Below are positions 15,554 to 24,362 of a DNA stretch of 32,753 nt, piece by piece. Each line of letters opens with the position of its first letter. Within the stretch, counting starts at the first letter, position 1. Source of the DNA: Solirubrobacterales bacterium (GTDB lineage Bacteria > Actinomycetota > Thermoleophilia > Solirubrobacterales > Solirubrobacteraceae); assembly GCA_025964065.1 (NCBI GenBank), contig JAOPZO010000257.1, positions 1-32,753 on the forward strand. Reading direction: 5' to 3'. The position numbers and the translations under genes are program-made. The notes under the pieces were generated by a model. It did not search any database. It was not told where the DNA came from and saw only the letters and a program-made list of their open reading frames with translations.

Positions 15554-17140
15554 TCAGGTGGTTGACGTGATCACGGCATCCGGCGTTCCGCCACGCAGGA
15601 CGCCCGTGGTTGTCGTGCTGGTGAGGACCTTCTCGGCGAGGTCGTCCTTGCTCAGGCCGGGGCCGGCGACCTCCAGGACGACCTGCCCGCGAGCGAGGAT
15701 GAGGACGCGGTCGCACACCGATGCCAGCTCGTCGTAGTCCGCGCTCGCGCAGAGGACGGCGGCTCCGCGCTCGGCGGCGGCGCGGATGGCGGTGAAGATC
15801 TGCTCGCGCGCGCCGACATCGACGCCCTGGGTGGGCTGATCGAGGAGCAACACCAGTGGGTCGACCTGCAGCCACTTGGCGAGCACGGCCTTCTGCTGGT
15901 TGCCGCCGGACAGCGCAGCCATGTCGAGCTCGGGGCGGTTGGGGCTGACGCCGAACTCCTCGCCGAGCTCCCTCGCCTTGTCCTCCATCCTTCGCCGAGA
16001 GAGCTTCACGCCGCTCCTGTAGGCGTCGAGCGTCGTGATGGTCACGTTGTCCGTGATGCTCATGCGCTGGACGGTCGCGTCCGTGGCGCGATCCGCTGGG
16101 ACGAAGGAGACGCCCCGCGGGATGAGATGGCGCGGCTGCAGCTTCGCGACGTCGTAGGTTCGGCCCTCGACCTCGATCTCGCCTGTGCCGGGCCGCGAGC
16201 CGAACAGGACGTGGGCGAGCTCGTCGAAGCCCGAGCCGACCAGGCCGGTGACCCCGAGCACTTCGCCTGCGCGCATCTCGAGGTCGATGTCGGCGATGAC
16301 GGAAGCGCTGACTCCGCGCGCCCGCATCAGCACGGCGCCGGTGCCCCGTGCCGCGGATGTGGGCTCCTGGCGCTCGAGGCGGTGCCCGATGATCAGCTCG
16401 ACGAGTTGCTCGGTGGTCGCGCCGCCGACGTCGAGCGTCCCCACCCGCTCGCCGTCCCGAAGGACCGTCACGACGTCGCAGACCTCGCGGACCTCGTCGA
16501 GGTCGTGAGTCACGAAGAGGACGCTGCCACCTTCGGACACGATTCCACGCACGAGCGCGAAGAGGCTCTCGATGCCCGTCCTCGGCAGAAACGCGGTCGG
16601 CTCGTCGAGGACGAGCAACGGAGCCGCGTGCTCGTCGTCCCGAAGTTCCTCGATGGCGCGCACGATGGCGAGCAGCGCACGCTGCATCTGGCTCAGCTGG
16701 GACACCGGTGCGTCGGGTTCGATGCCCGTGAGCCCGTAGCGATCCAGGACGGCCGCTGCCCGCTTGTTCTCGGCGCCCCAGCGGATCTGGCGGCGCCCGC
16801 GGCCCGCAAGCCGCGACACGATGAGATTCTCCGTGACGGACAGGGCGGGCACGATCGCCAGGTCCTGATGCACGAAGGCCAGGCCGAGCGCACGGAACGC
16901 GCCCGGAGCAAGGGGCAACGCAACATCCTCGCCGCGGACCCGCAAGCTGCCCTCGTCGGGATCGTGGAAGCCGGCGAGGACCTTCAGGAGCGTCGACTTC
17001 CCGGAGCCGTTCTGACCCAGGAGCCCGTGCACCTGTCCGCGGTCGACTCGCAGGTCGACGGCGCGGAGGGCTTGGGCGCCACCGAAGCTCTTACTGAGCC
17101 CCGTGAACTCGAGGAGGGCGTCGTCGGTGGTGGTAGGCAT
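15554..17140 (-). CDS. Sugar-type (RbsA-like) ABC transporter ATP-binding protein, two nucleotide-binding domains
   Basis: LLGQNGSGKSTLLKVLAG Walker A; SQLSQMQRALLAIVRAIEEL; LLVLDEPTAFLP; second domain GEVLGVTGLVGSGFDELAHVLFG and LSGGNQQKAVLAKWLQVDPLVLLLDQPTQGVDVG. Confidence 0.94.
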   Translation of the reverse strand: MPTTTDDALLEFTGLSKSFGGAQALRAVDLRVDRGQVHGLLGQNGSGKSTLLKVLAGFHDPDEGSLRVRGEDVALPLAPGAFRALGLAFVHQDLAIVPALSVTENLIVSRLAGRGRRQIRWGAENKRAAAVLDRYGLTGIEPDAPVSQLSQMQRALLAIVRAIEELRDDEHAAPLLVLDEPTAFLPRTGIESLFALVRGIVSEGGSVLFVTHDLDEVREVCDVVTVLRDGERVGTLDVGGATTEQLVELIIGHRLERQEPTSAARGTGAVLMRARGVSASVIADIDLEMRAGEVLGVTGLVGSGFDELAHVLFGSRPGTGEIEVEGRTYDVAKLQPRHLIPRGVSFVPADRATDATVQRMSITDNVTITTLDAYRSGVKLSRRRMEDKARELGEEFGVSPNRPELDMAALSGGNQQKAVLAKWLQVDPLVLLLDQPTQGVDVGAREQIFTAIRAAAERGAAVLCASADYDELASVCDRVLILARGQVVLEVAGPGLSKDDLAEKVLTSTTTTGVLRGGTPDAVITSTT

Positions 17141-17173
17141 GTGCTCAGGACCCCCCAGAACGGACGGCGGAAT

Positions 17174-17196
17174 TCGTATGGCTGACCAGACAAATC
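17174..17196 (+). promoter_or_regulatory. Candidate GntR operator site 2
   Basis: TCGTATGGCTGACCAGACAAATC, between divergent ABC ATPase (start 17140) and gntR (start 17303); 18/23 identical to both site 1 and site 3. Confidence 0.7.
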
Positions 17197-17302
17197 ATTG
17201 CGCGGGCTCAACCTAGACCACGCAGGGCACCGGTGCAAGCGGGTGGTGCACGGCGCCTTTTTTCGCCCACCCGCTGTCGCGGCGTCCGTATGGTTCCGCC
17301 GG

Positions 17303-18076
17303 ATGACGACGCGGATCAACCGAGACTCGCCGATGCCCGTCTACTTCCAGATCGCGCTCGACCTCCGTCATCGATTGGGCGACGCCGAGTGGAGCGCGGG
17401 CGAGCGCATCGCGCCCGAGGTGGCTCTCGCCGAGGAATACGGGGTCAGCCGCGTCACGATCCGGCAGGCGCTCGCCGAGCTGGTCAAGGACGACCTGCTC
17501 GAGCGCCATCAGGGCAGCGGAACCTACGTCCGAGAGCGGCAGCGTCCATTCGTCTGGGACCTGAACTTCACGGTGGGGGCGGTCGCCGCCCGCCTCAAGG
17601 AGACCGGCTTCGACAACCGGGCGGATGTCCTGGAGGTCGGCCTCATCGGGGCATCACCGCTCGAGCAGCGGAGAGCCCTCGAGATCCCGGACGACGGCCC
17701 CGTGGTCTTCATGGTGCGTCGGGTCATCATCAACGAGGAGCCCGCAGCGGTCTATCGCTCCTGGTTCCCGGCGGAGCTCGTGCCGGGCCTCGAGCGGTCC
17801 CCCCGGCTCGGCGAGTCGCTCTCGGTCGTCCTTGCCGAGGACTACGGACTGGTCCCCGTCCGGAGCGAGAACGAGCTGCAGGTCGTTCGCTCGACCCGCG
17901 AGGAGGCGGCCGTCCTCGGCGCCCCCGGGGACGTGCCGCTGGTGGTGGTCACCGCCACGACCTATCTGGCCGACGATCGCCCCCTCGAGTGCTCACAACT
18001 CGTGTGGCTGGGAGACCGGGTGCGCTTCCACGTGACTGCGTCCGACACCGACGGACGCTCCCCTGCCGGTTCCTAG
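17303..18076 (+). CDS. GntR family (HutC/UTRA subfamily) transcriptional regulator
   Basis: PMPVYFQIALDLRHRLGDAEWSAGERIAPEVALAEEYGVSRVTIRQALAELVKDDLLERHQGSGTYV wHTH; UTRA-like C-domain ending FHVTASDT. Confidence 0.95.
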   Translation: MTTRINRDSPMPVYFQIALDLRHRLGDAEWSAGERIAPEVALAEEYGVSRVTIRQALAELVKDDLLERHQGSGTYVRERQRPFVWDLNFTVGAVAARLKETGFDNRADVLEVGLIGASPLEQRRALEIPDDGPVVFMVRRVIINEEPAAVYRSWFPAELVPGLERSPRLGESLSVVLAEDYGLVPVRSENELQVVRSTREEAAVLGAPGDVPLVVVTATTYLADDRPLECSQLVWLGDRVRFHVTASDTDGRSPAGS

Positions 18077-19293
18077 ATGTCGGTCCGGAGCGCTAGGCGC
18101 CGCAGCGCGTCGGCCAGGACCCGAGCACCGAGCTCGCAGTCCTCGACCGCTGTCCACTCGTCCGGCGAGTGGCTGACCCCCGCACGGCTGGGCACGAAGA
18201 GCATGCCGGCGGGCGCGTAGAGGCCGACGTTCATGGCGTCGTGCCCGGCACCGCTGACCATGCGCAGAGGGGTGATCCCCTCCCCCAGCGCGGCGGCTTC
18301 GATCGCCGCCGTGACCTCGGGGGCCATCGGCGTGGGCGGAACCGCGTAATCGCAGTCGACAGTCGACGTGAGGCCCTCTTCGGCGCACACCTCGGCCACC
18401 ATCCGCTCGAACCAGACCTGCTCAGCCTCGAAGGACCCGGCGGTGGCGGCCCGCAGGTCGACGGTGAACTCACATCTGCCCGGGATGACGTTCGTTCCTC
18501 CGGGAAGCGCACGGATGCGACCGACGGTGGCCGAGAGCTCGGGGCGGGCGGCCGCACGCTCGCGCAGCGCGAGGACGACGCGCGACGCTCCGACGAGCGC
18601 GTCATGCCGCATCTCGCTCGGTGTGGTGCCGGCGTGGTTGGCCTCCCCGTCGAGCGCGACGCGATACCCGAGGACGCCGCAGATCGCCTCCACCAGACCC
18701 ACCCGCTCGCTGCGCGCGTCGAGCACCGGGCCCTGCTCGATGTGGAGCTCGACGTACGCACCGACCTCGTCGACGCGCGCCGCCTCCCCCACCCGATCGC
18801 CGTCGAAGCCCTGGGCCGCCATCGCCTCGCGCATGGTGATGCCGTCGGCGTCCCGCGCGTCGAGCGACGCGGACACGTCCTGGCCGCAGAACGCCCGACT
18901 GCCGAAGAGCGCGGTACCGAAGCGGCTGCCCTCCTCGTCCATGAACGCCGCTATCCAGATGGGCCGCACCGGCTCGAAGTCGGCGCGCCGAAGGATCCGC
19001 ACGGCCTCGATCGCGCCGAGGACTCCGAGCACGCCGTCGAAACGGCCCCCATGCGGCACCGTGTCGAGGTGCGACGCGGCCATCACGGCCTTGCCCGCGG
19101 GTGCGGGCCAGCGTCCGATCAGGTTGCCGGCAGCATCCGTCTCGACGTCGAGGCCCAGCCGCTCGAGCTCTTGAGCGACCCACTGCGTCACTTCCCGCAG
19201 TTCGGGGGTCCAGGCGAAGCGGGAGATGCCGCCGTCGTCCAGGGCCCCGATGCGCGCTGCCGCCTCCAGGTCCCCCGACAGGGTGCGCGTCAC
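18073..19293 (-). CDS. M20-family amidohydrolase: N-carbamoyl-L-amino-acid hydrolase / allantoate amidohydrolase (HyuC/AllC-like)
   Basis: ASHLDTVPHGGRFDGVLGVLGAIEAVR, WIAAFMDEEGSRFGTALFGSRAF, VELHIEQGPVLD, GEANHAGTTPSEMRHDAL, SGAGHDAMNVG, GVSHSPDEWT. GTG start 19293 overlaps the upstream stop; the ORF-track extension is shadow. Confidence 0.93.
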   Translation of the reverse strand: MTRTLSGDLEAAARIGALDDGGISRFAWTPELREVTQWVAQELERLGLDVETDAAGNLIGRWPAPAGKAVMAASHLDTVPHGGRFDGVLGVLGAIEAVRILRRADFEPVRPIWIAAFMDEEGSRFGTALFGSRAFCGQDVSASLDARDADGITMREAMAAQGFDGDRVGEAARVDEVGAYVELHIEQGPVLDARSERVGLVEAICGVLGYRVALDGEANHAGTTPSEMRHDALVGASRVVLALRERAAARPELSATVGRIRALPGGTNVIPGRCEFTVDLRAATAGSFEAEQVWFERMVAEVCAEEGLTSTVDCDYAVPPTPMAPEVTAAIEAAALGEGITPLRMVSGAGHDAMNVGLYAPAGMLFVPSRAGVSHSPDEWTAVEDCELGARVLADALRRLALRTDI

Positions 19294-20990
19294 GCCTGCA
19301 CTCCGACCCCGTCGGCCTCGTCGCGCGCCGTCGCGGCGGGATCGCGCTTGGCGGGATCGCCGTACCCGCCGCCGCAGGGCCCGATCGTGCGCAGGACCTC
19401 GCCCTTGGCCACGCGCCGGTAGGCGATCTTCGACGGCAGGTCGGTCTCCTGCGGGGTGCCGGGGTTCATCAGCACGGCGCCGGCGGTGCCCTCCGTGCCG
19501 CCGAAGAGTCCCGGCGGCGGGAAGGCGTTGCCGTCCCCCTCGAGCGAGAAGCCGCCGTCGTCGAGGAACTCGAACTCCCGGACGGAGCCGAGACCGCCAC
19601 GCCACTGACCGGCACCGGCGCCGCCGTTGACGAGTTCGTACCGGGTGACGCGCAGGGGGTAGTGCGACTCGATGTCCTCGACGGGGTTGTTGCGCGTGTT
19701 GGCGTAGAGGGTGTCGACGGCGTCCAGGCCGTCCTTGCCCTGACGGCCGCCGTAGGAGCCCTCCACGATGTCCATGTAGACCCAGGTCGCGCCGTCCTTC
19801 TCGCCCGAGTAGGCGACGACCTTGAGGTTGCCGACGCCGGCTGCGACCGCGTTGGGCATCACCGGCGCGAGCGCGCGCATGAGCGTGTCGGCGATGATGT
19901 TGCCCGAGCAGAACCGCGCGATGGTGGGCGCGGGGAACCGCGGGTTGGCCAGCGAGCCCTCAGGCGCGGAGATCGTGATCGGGCGGAACAGCCCGGAGTT
20001 GGAGATGACCGGGTCGTGGCGCACCGTGTCGAGCAGCAGGGAGCGCAGGGTCACGTAGACCGCGACGTCGACGGTCCCGATGAACGGCATGTTGATCGGG
20101 AGGTCCACCTGCGGAGAGGTGCCCTCGAGGTCCACGTGCAGATCCGAGCCCGAGACCGTGACGGCCACCTTGATCCTGAGGCGGCTGTTCGCGGGGTCCG
20201 GGTGGTCGAGGAATCCGTCGAGGAACCCCTCGGCCTCGTAGGTGCCGTCCGGCAGCAGCTCGATCTGGTTGCGCAGCATCCGTTCGGAGTGGTTCATCAG
20301 GTACTCCGATGCGCCACGCACCGCCTCGAGGCCGTGCTCCGCGATGAGCTCGGCCAGACGCTCGACGCCGAGCTTGACCGCCGCCACCTGCGCCTCCATG
20401 TCCCCGACGACGAGGTGCGGGATGCGCGTGTTGTCCGCGATGATCCGCCACGCGCCCTCGTTCCGCTTGCCCCCTTCCTCGACCTTGACGGCGTTGAGGA
20501 GCAGGCCCTCGGCGTAGGTGTCGGTCGCCGTGACGATGCCGCACGAGCCCGGCGTCAGCGCTGCGAGGTCGAGGTGGTGGGCGGTGGTGACGGAGAACCC
20601 CACGAGCTCGCCGTCCACGAAGACCGGCGCGCAGAAGGCCACGTCGGGCTGGTGGGAGGCTCCGTAGTAGGGGTGGTTGTGGACCACCACGTCGCCCGGC
20701 TGCCAAGCATCCCCCACCTCGCCGAACCGGCGCTGGATGCCGTCCAGGTAGCCCGCGATCGGGCCCGACTGGAGCGGGGTCGACTGCGTCGCCTCGCAGA
20801 GCTGGCGGCCCTCGTGGTCGCAGATCGCACACGCGAAGTCCTCGGACTCGCGGATGATCGACGAGTAGGACATGCGCGCCAGGCGGTAGCCCATCTCGAC
20901 CGCGATCGAGTTGAGTCCCCCGCCGATCACGGCGGCGGTGATGGGGTCGATGGGCGCGCCCCCGGAGGGCGTGGAATCGGACGAGGTCAT
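19290..20990 (-). CDS. Hydantoinase B / oxoprolinase family (HyuB)
   Basis: DPITAAVIGGGLNSIAVEMGYRLARMSYSSIIRESEDFACAICDHEGRQL; GDVVVHNHPYYGASHQPDVAFCAPVF; GGAGAGQWRGGLGSVREFEF. Start 20990 overlaps the HyuA stop (ATGA). Confidence 0.94.
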   Translation of the reverse strand: MTSSDSTPSGGAPIDPITAAVIGGGLNSIAVEMGYRLARMSYSSIIRESEDFACAICDHEGRQLCEATQSTPLQSGPIAGYLDGIQRRFGEVGDAWQPGDVVVHNHPYYGASHQPDVAFCAPVFVDGELVGFSVTTAHHLDLAALTPGSCGIVTATDTYAEGLLLNAVKVEEGGKRNEGAWRIIADNTRIPHLVVGDMEAQVAAVKLGVERLAELIAEHGLEAVRGASEYLMNHSERMLRNQIELLPDGTYEAEGFLDGFLDHPDPANSRLRIKVAVTVSGSDLHVDLEGTSPQVDLPINMPFIGTVDVAVYVTLRSLLLDTVRHDPVISNSGLFRPITISAPEGSLANPRFPAPTIARFCSGNIIADTLMRALAPVMPNAVAAGVGNLKVVAYSGEKDGATWVYMDIVEGSYGGRQGKDGLDAVDTLYANTRNNPVEDIESHYPLRVTRYELVNGGAGAGQWRGGLGSVREFEFLDDGGFSLEGDGNAFPPPGLFGGTEGTAGAVLMNPGTPQETDLPSKIAYRRVAKGEVLRTIGPCGGGYGDPAKRDPAATARDEADGVGVQA

Positions 20991-23059
20991 GCGCGGGCTC
21001 CTTCGCCGGTCGCGTTCTTGAGCATCAGGGGGCCACTCGCGGTTGCCGTGGCGGTCCATCCCGGCGGCACGACGATCGTCGTGTCGCGCTGGAAGACGAT
21101 CGCCGGGCCGGCGACCGCCTCGTCGAGGGGCAGCTTCTCCCGGAGCAGGTGGACGGTCGCCAGCTCCACGAGCTCACCGTCGACGCGCCAGAGGCTCTGC
21201 GCGTGGCCGATGGTCGCCGATTCGAGGTCGCCGGAGCCGACGTTGACGCGGCTCAGCCGCGGACGCTGACCCGTGGCGGTGACCCGCAGGTTGACCACCT
21301 CGATCGGATCCGAGGACGAACGGCCGTACTCCGCCTCGTGCGTCGTGTGAAACGTGTCGAGCGTGGAGTCGGTGAAGGCGCCGTCGCGGACGGGGATCCG
21401 CAGCTCGTACCCCTGCCCGACGTACCGGCAGTCGAGGAAGCGCTCCACCTGGACCTCGTCGCGGGGAGCGCCGTCGGCCACGAGCCGTTCGATGAGCTGG
21501 TCGGCCAGCTCGTCGAAGCGCGAGTTGATCGCCGCGGCGTCGACCTGCCCCTCGACCATGAAGACCGTCCGCATCAGGTCGTAGCGCAGGTCGGAGGTGA
21601 GCAGGCCCGTGGCTGAGGTGATGCCGGGGTGCGGCGGGATCAGGACCTCGGGCACGTTGAGCATCGACGCCAGCTCGGCCGCGTGGAGGGGGCCGGCGCC
21701 GCCGAAGGCGACGAGCGAGAAGTCACGCGGGTCGCGCCCGCGTTCCACGGTGATCGAGCGGATGGTCTGCGCCATGTTGGCGTTGGCCAGCGTGAGGATC
21801 CCCTCGGCGGTCTCAGCACGCGACAGGCCGAGCTGGCCCGCGAGGCCGTCGATGACCGCCTCGGCGGCAGCGACGTCGAGCTTCATCTCGCCGCCGAGGA
21901 ACCGCTCGGGGTCGAGACGGCCGAGGACCAGATGCGCGTCGGTGATGGTCGGCTGCGTGCCGCCGAAGCCGTACGCAGCCGGCCCGGGCTGTGCCCCGGC
22001 GCTGCGCGGACCGACGACGAAGGCACCCGCGTCGTCGACGCGGGCGATCGAGCCGCCCCCGGCCCCGATCGTCTCGATGTCGAACATCGGGACGAGGATC
22101 GGGTAGCCGGCGATCTGCGTGTCGCGTGCCGATGCCTCGTGCACGCCGGCCTCGGTCACCAGCCCGATGTCGGCGCTGGTCCCGCCCATGTCGAAGGTGA
22201 TCAGCCGGTCACGGTCGACGAGGCTTCCGGCCCACTGTGCGCCCAGCACGCCGGCCGCGGGGCCCGAGAGCATCAGCGTGACCGGGCGCTCGGCAGCCTC
22301 GTCCACGCTCGCCACGCCACCGTTGGAACGCATGACGAGAAGATCGGCTTCGATCTCACGAGCGGCGAGCGCGGCGGTCAGCCGGTCGAGGTACAGGCCG
22401 GTCCCTGGGCCGACGAAGGCGTTCATGCACGCCGTGGTGAAGCGCTCGAACTCCCGGAACTGAGGCGAGATGCCCGCGCTCGTCGAGATGAAGCAGTCCG
22501 GCATCTCCTCCGCCAGGATCGAGGCGGCGCGTTCCTCGTGCTCCGGGTTGAGGTAGGAGAACAAGAAGCACACCGCGACAGCCTCCACCCCCGCCTCTCG
22601 CAGCGCGCGGCCGGCGCTGCGGACCGCGTCCTCGTCAAGGGGCGTCACGACCTCGCCCGTGGGCGGCGCGATCCGCTCGGCGACGCCGACACGGTGCGCT
22701 CGCTGTACGAACGGCCGGGACTGCCACGGGATGTCCTGCATGACCGAGTACGGCTGCGGGCGCTGGTGGCGGCCGATGTGCACCACGTCGCGCATCCCCT
22801 CGGTCGTCACGAGACCGGTCAAGGCACCATGGTGCTCGAGGACGGCGTTGGTCGCGACGGTGGTTCCGTGGAGGACGCCGTCGAGATCGGCCGGCGCGAC
22901 GCCCGCAAGGTCACACAGTTCCACGATGCCGTTGACCAGCGCCCGCCCCGGGTCGTCCGGCGTCGACCGGACCTTGTGCACGCGAACCTCCTCGCGCTCG
23001 GAGTCGAAGAGAGCGAGGTCCGTGAACGTTCCCCCGATGTCGATACCAACGAACAGCAT
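20987..23059 (-). CDS. Hydantoinase A / N-methylhydantoinase / oxoprolinase family (HyuA)
   Basis: MLFVGIDIGGTFTDLALFD, LHGTTVATNAVLEHHGALTGLVTTEGMRDVVHIGRHQRP, ISTSAGISPQFREFERFTTACMNAFVGP, FDMGGTSADIGLV, FGGAGPLHAAELA. Confidence 0.95.
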   Translation of the reverse strand: MLFVGIDIGGTFTDLALFDSEREEVRVHKVRSTPDDPGRALVNGIVELCDLAGVAPADLDGVLHGTTVATNAVLEHHGALTGLVTTEGMRDVVHIGRHQRPQPYSVMQDIPWQSRPFVQRAHRVGVAERIAPPTGEVVTPLDEDAVRSAGRALREAGVEAVAVCFLFSYLNPEHEERAASILAEEMPDCFISTSAGISPQFREFERFTTACMNAFVGPGTGLYLDRLTAALAAREIEADLLVMRSNGGVASVDEAAERPVTLMLSGPAAGVLGAQWAGSLVDRDRLITFDMGGTSADIGLVTEAGVHEASARDTQIAGYPILVPMFDIETIGAGGGSIARVDDAGAFVVGPRSAGAQPGPAAYGFGGTQPTITDAHLVLGRLDPERFLGGEMKLDVAAAEAVIDGLAGQLGLSRAETAEGILTLANANMAQTIRSITVERGRDPRDFSLVAFGGAGPLHAAELASMLNVPEVLIPPHPGITSATGLLTSDLRYDLMRTVFMVEGQVDAAAINSRFDELADQLIERLVADGAPRDEVQVERFLDCRYVGQGYELRIPVRDGAFTDSTLDTFHTTHEAEYGRSSSDPIEVVNLRVTATGQRPRLSRVNVGSGDLESATIGHAQSLWRVDGELVELATVHLLREKLPLDEAVAGPAIVFQRDTTIVVPPGWTATATASGPLMLKNATGEGARA

Positions 23060-23094
23060 CGCGCCTACCTTTCTGCCCCGACATCAGTCGACGC

Positions 23095-23117
23095 GATTTG
23101 TCCGTAAAGCCATACAA
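23095..23117 (-). promoter_or_regulatory. Candidate GntR operator site 3
   Basis: Reverse strand TTGTATGGCTTTACGGACAAATC, upstream of hyuA (start 23059); 18/23 identical to site 2, same orientation relative to its gene. Confidence 0.65.
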
Positions 23118-23456
23118 CTTGACCGGCCCGAGCCTAGAGAACACCTGCGGCGCTGTCAACGAGGAGCCGATGGGCAACCACCAGGTTGCGGCCTGCTGGA
23201 CTCCGCGAGCCATGAGGGCGGGGCCGGTCGGCACCGCCGATGCGGGCGTCCGTCGCAGGTTCGAGCGGCGCCCCGTCTCCTCTCAGGAGTCGTCGCCCCA
23301 TGCCGGAGACCGTGGAGCTGCGGACGGCCGAAGCCGGGACGACGGAACCATCGTCGGCCCGACGGCCGGCGCGCGACCGTGACCTTCACCCTCAGGCGCG
23401 CGGCGACCATCACGATCCCCGCGTCGGCGCCGGGACGACACTCGGGACGGTGAGGA

Positions 23457-24362
23457 TCAAGGCCAGGGCCGGCAGGACTGGAACAGCTCCCCGCAACGCT
23501 GGACTGCGCCGGCGGCTTGCAGCGATACGAGATGCCGGTTGATCGTGAGACGCTCGGCAACGTCCACGAGCGGGCCGTGCACGTGCGGTCGGTAGAGGAT
23601 GCGAGCCGTCACCAGCTCGTCAAGGCTCCGGGGCTCGGCCAGCAGCTTCAACACCCGCTGGTCACGCCGGTCCACGACGGCCGCGTACCGCGCGAGGAGC
23701 TCTTCGTACTCCTCCCGGCGCGTGATCACGCCGCGATGATGCCCCGTCACGATCCTCGCCGCAGGCAGCGTCTCGCATCGTCCGAGGCTCGACCTGAACG
23801 CCGCAAGGTCCCCGCCGGCGTCGCCGTAGAACGGCCCGAAGCCCGTGAGGTCCACGTCCCCGAGGATCAGCACGTCGTCGGGCAGCACGTGGAGGCCGCA
23901 GTGCCCCGGCGTGTGCCCGGGGAGGTGGATCGCGGTCACGGTGCGGCCGCCCAGATCCCAGGACGCCCCGTCCTGGAAGGCCGACGCCCCGGGCACCGCG
24001 GCAAACCGGAAGGTCTCGCGCAGGCGGGTCCGCCACCAGTCCAGGGTCTCGCCCGTGGCCCCGCTCGTGTCGGCCATCGCGTCGAACGAGGCGAGCGCCG
24101 GGACATCCGCCGCGTGGCAGTGCACCTCCGCACCCGGCCGGTCCAGTGCGACCGCGTGGTCCTCGTGCGCTTGCGTGAGGACCACCAGGTCGGCCTGCAG
24201 GTCCGCGGGCGTCGAGAGGGTCGAATCCACTTGCAGCACCGCGTCGCGCCCACGGATCAGGGCGGTGACCGCGTCGGGGTACCGTCCGTCGTCGTGGCCG
24301 TGGAGCACCTCCACCCCGGCCGACACGCGGCGGCGCACGGCCCCCGTCGCCTGCGGGCTCAT
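23457..24362 (-). CDS. MBL-fold metallo-hydrolase with C-terminal winged-helix-like extension
   Basis: VVLTQAHEDHAVAL, TAIHLPGHTPGHCGLHVL, LILGDVDLTGFGPFYGD, IVTGHHRGV; C-terminus HGPLVDVAERLTINRHLVSLQAAGAVQR. Confidence 0.85.
   Translation of the reverse strand: MSPQATGAVRRRVSAGVEVLHGHDDGRYPDAVTALIRGRDAVLQVDSTLSTPADLQADLVVLTQAHEDHAVALDRPGAEVHCHAADVPALASFDAMADTSGATGETLDWWRTRLRETFRFAAVPGASAFQDGASWDLGGRTVTAIHLPGHTPGHCGLHVLPDDVLILGDVDLTGFGPFYGDAGGDLAAFRSSLGRCETLPAARIVTGHHRGVITRREEYEELLARYAAVVDRRDQRVLKLLAEPRSLDELVTARILYRPHVHGPLVDVAERLTINRHLVSLQAAGAVQRCGELFQSCRPWP

Noticed and set aside
19101-21269. 722-aa plus-strand ORF opposite hyuB
   Set aside because: Antisense to HyuB, whose motifs and ATGA-coupled boundaries are convincing.
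21629-23107. 492-aa plus-strand ORF opposite hyuA
   Set aside because: Antisense shadow, no recognisable motif.
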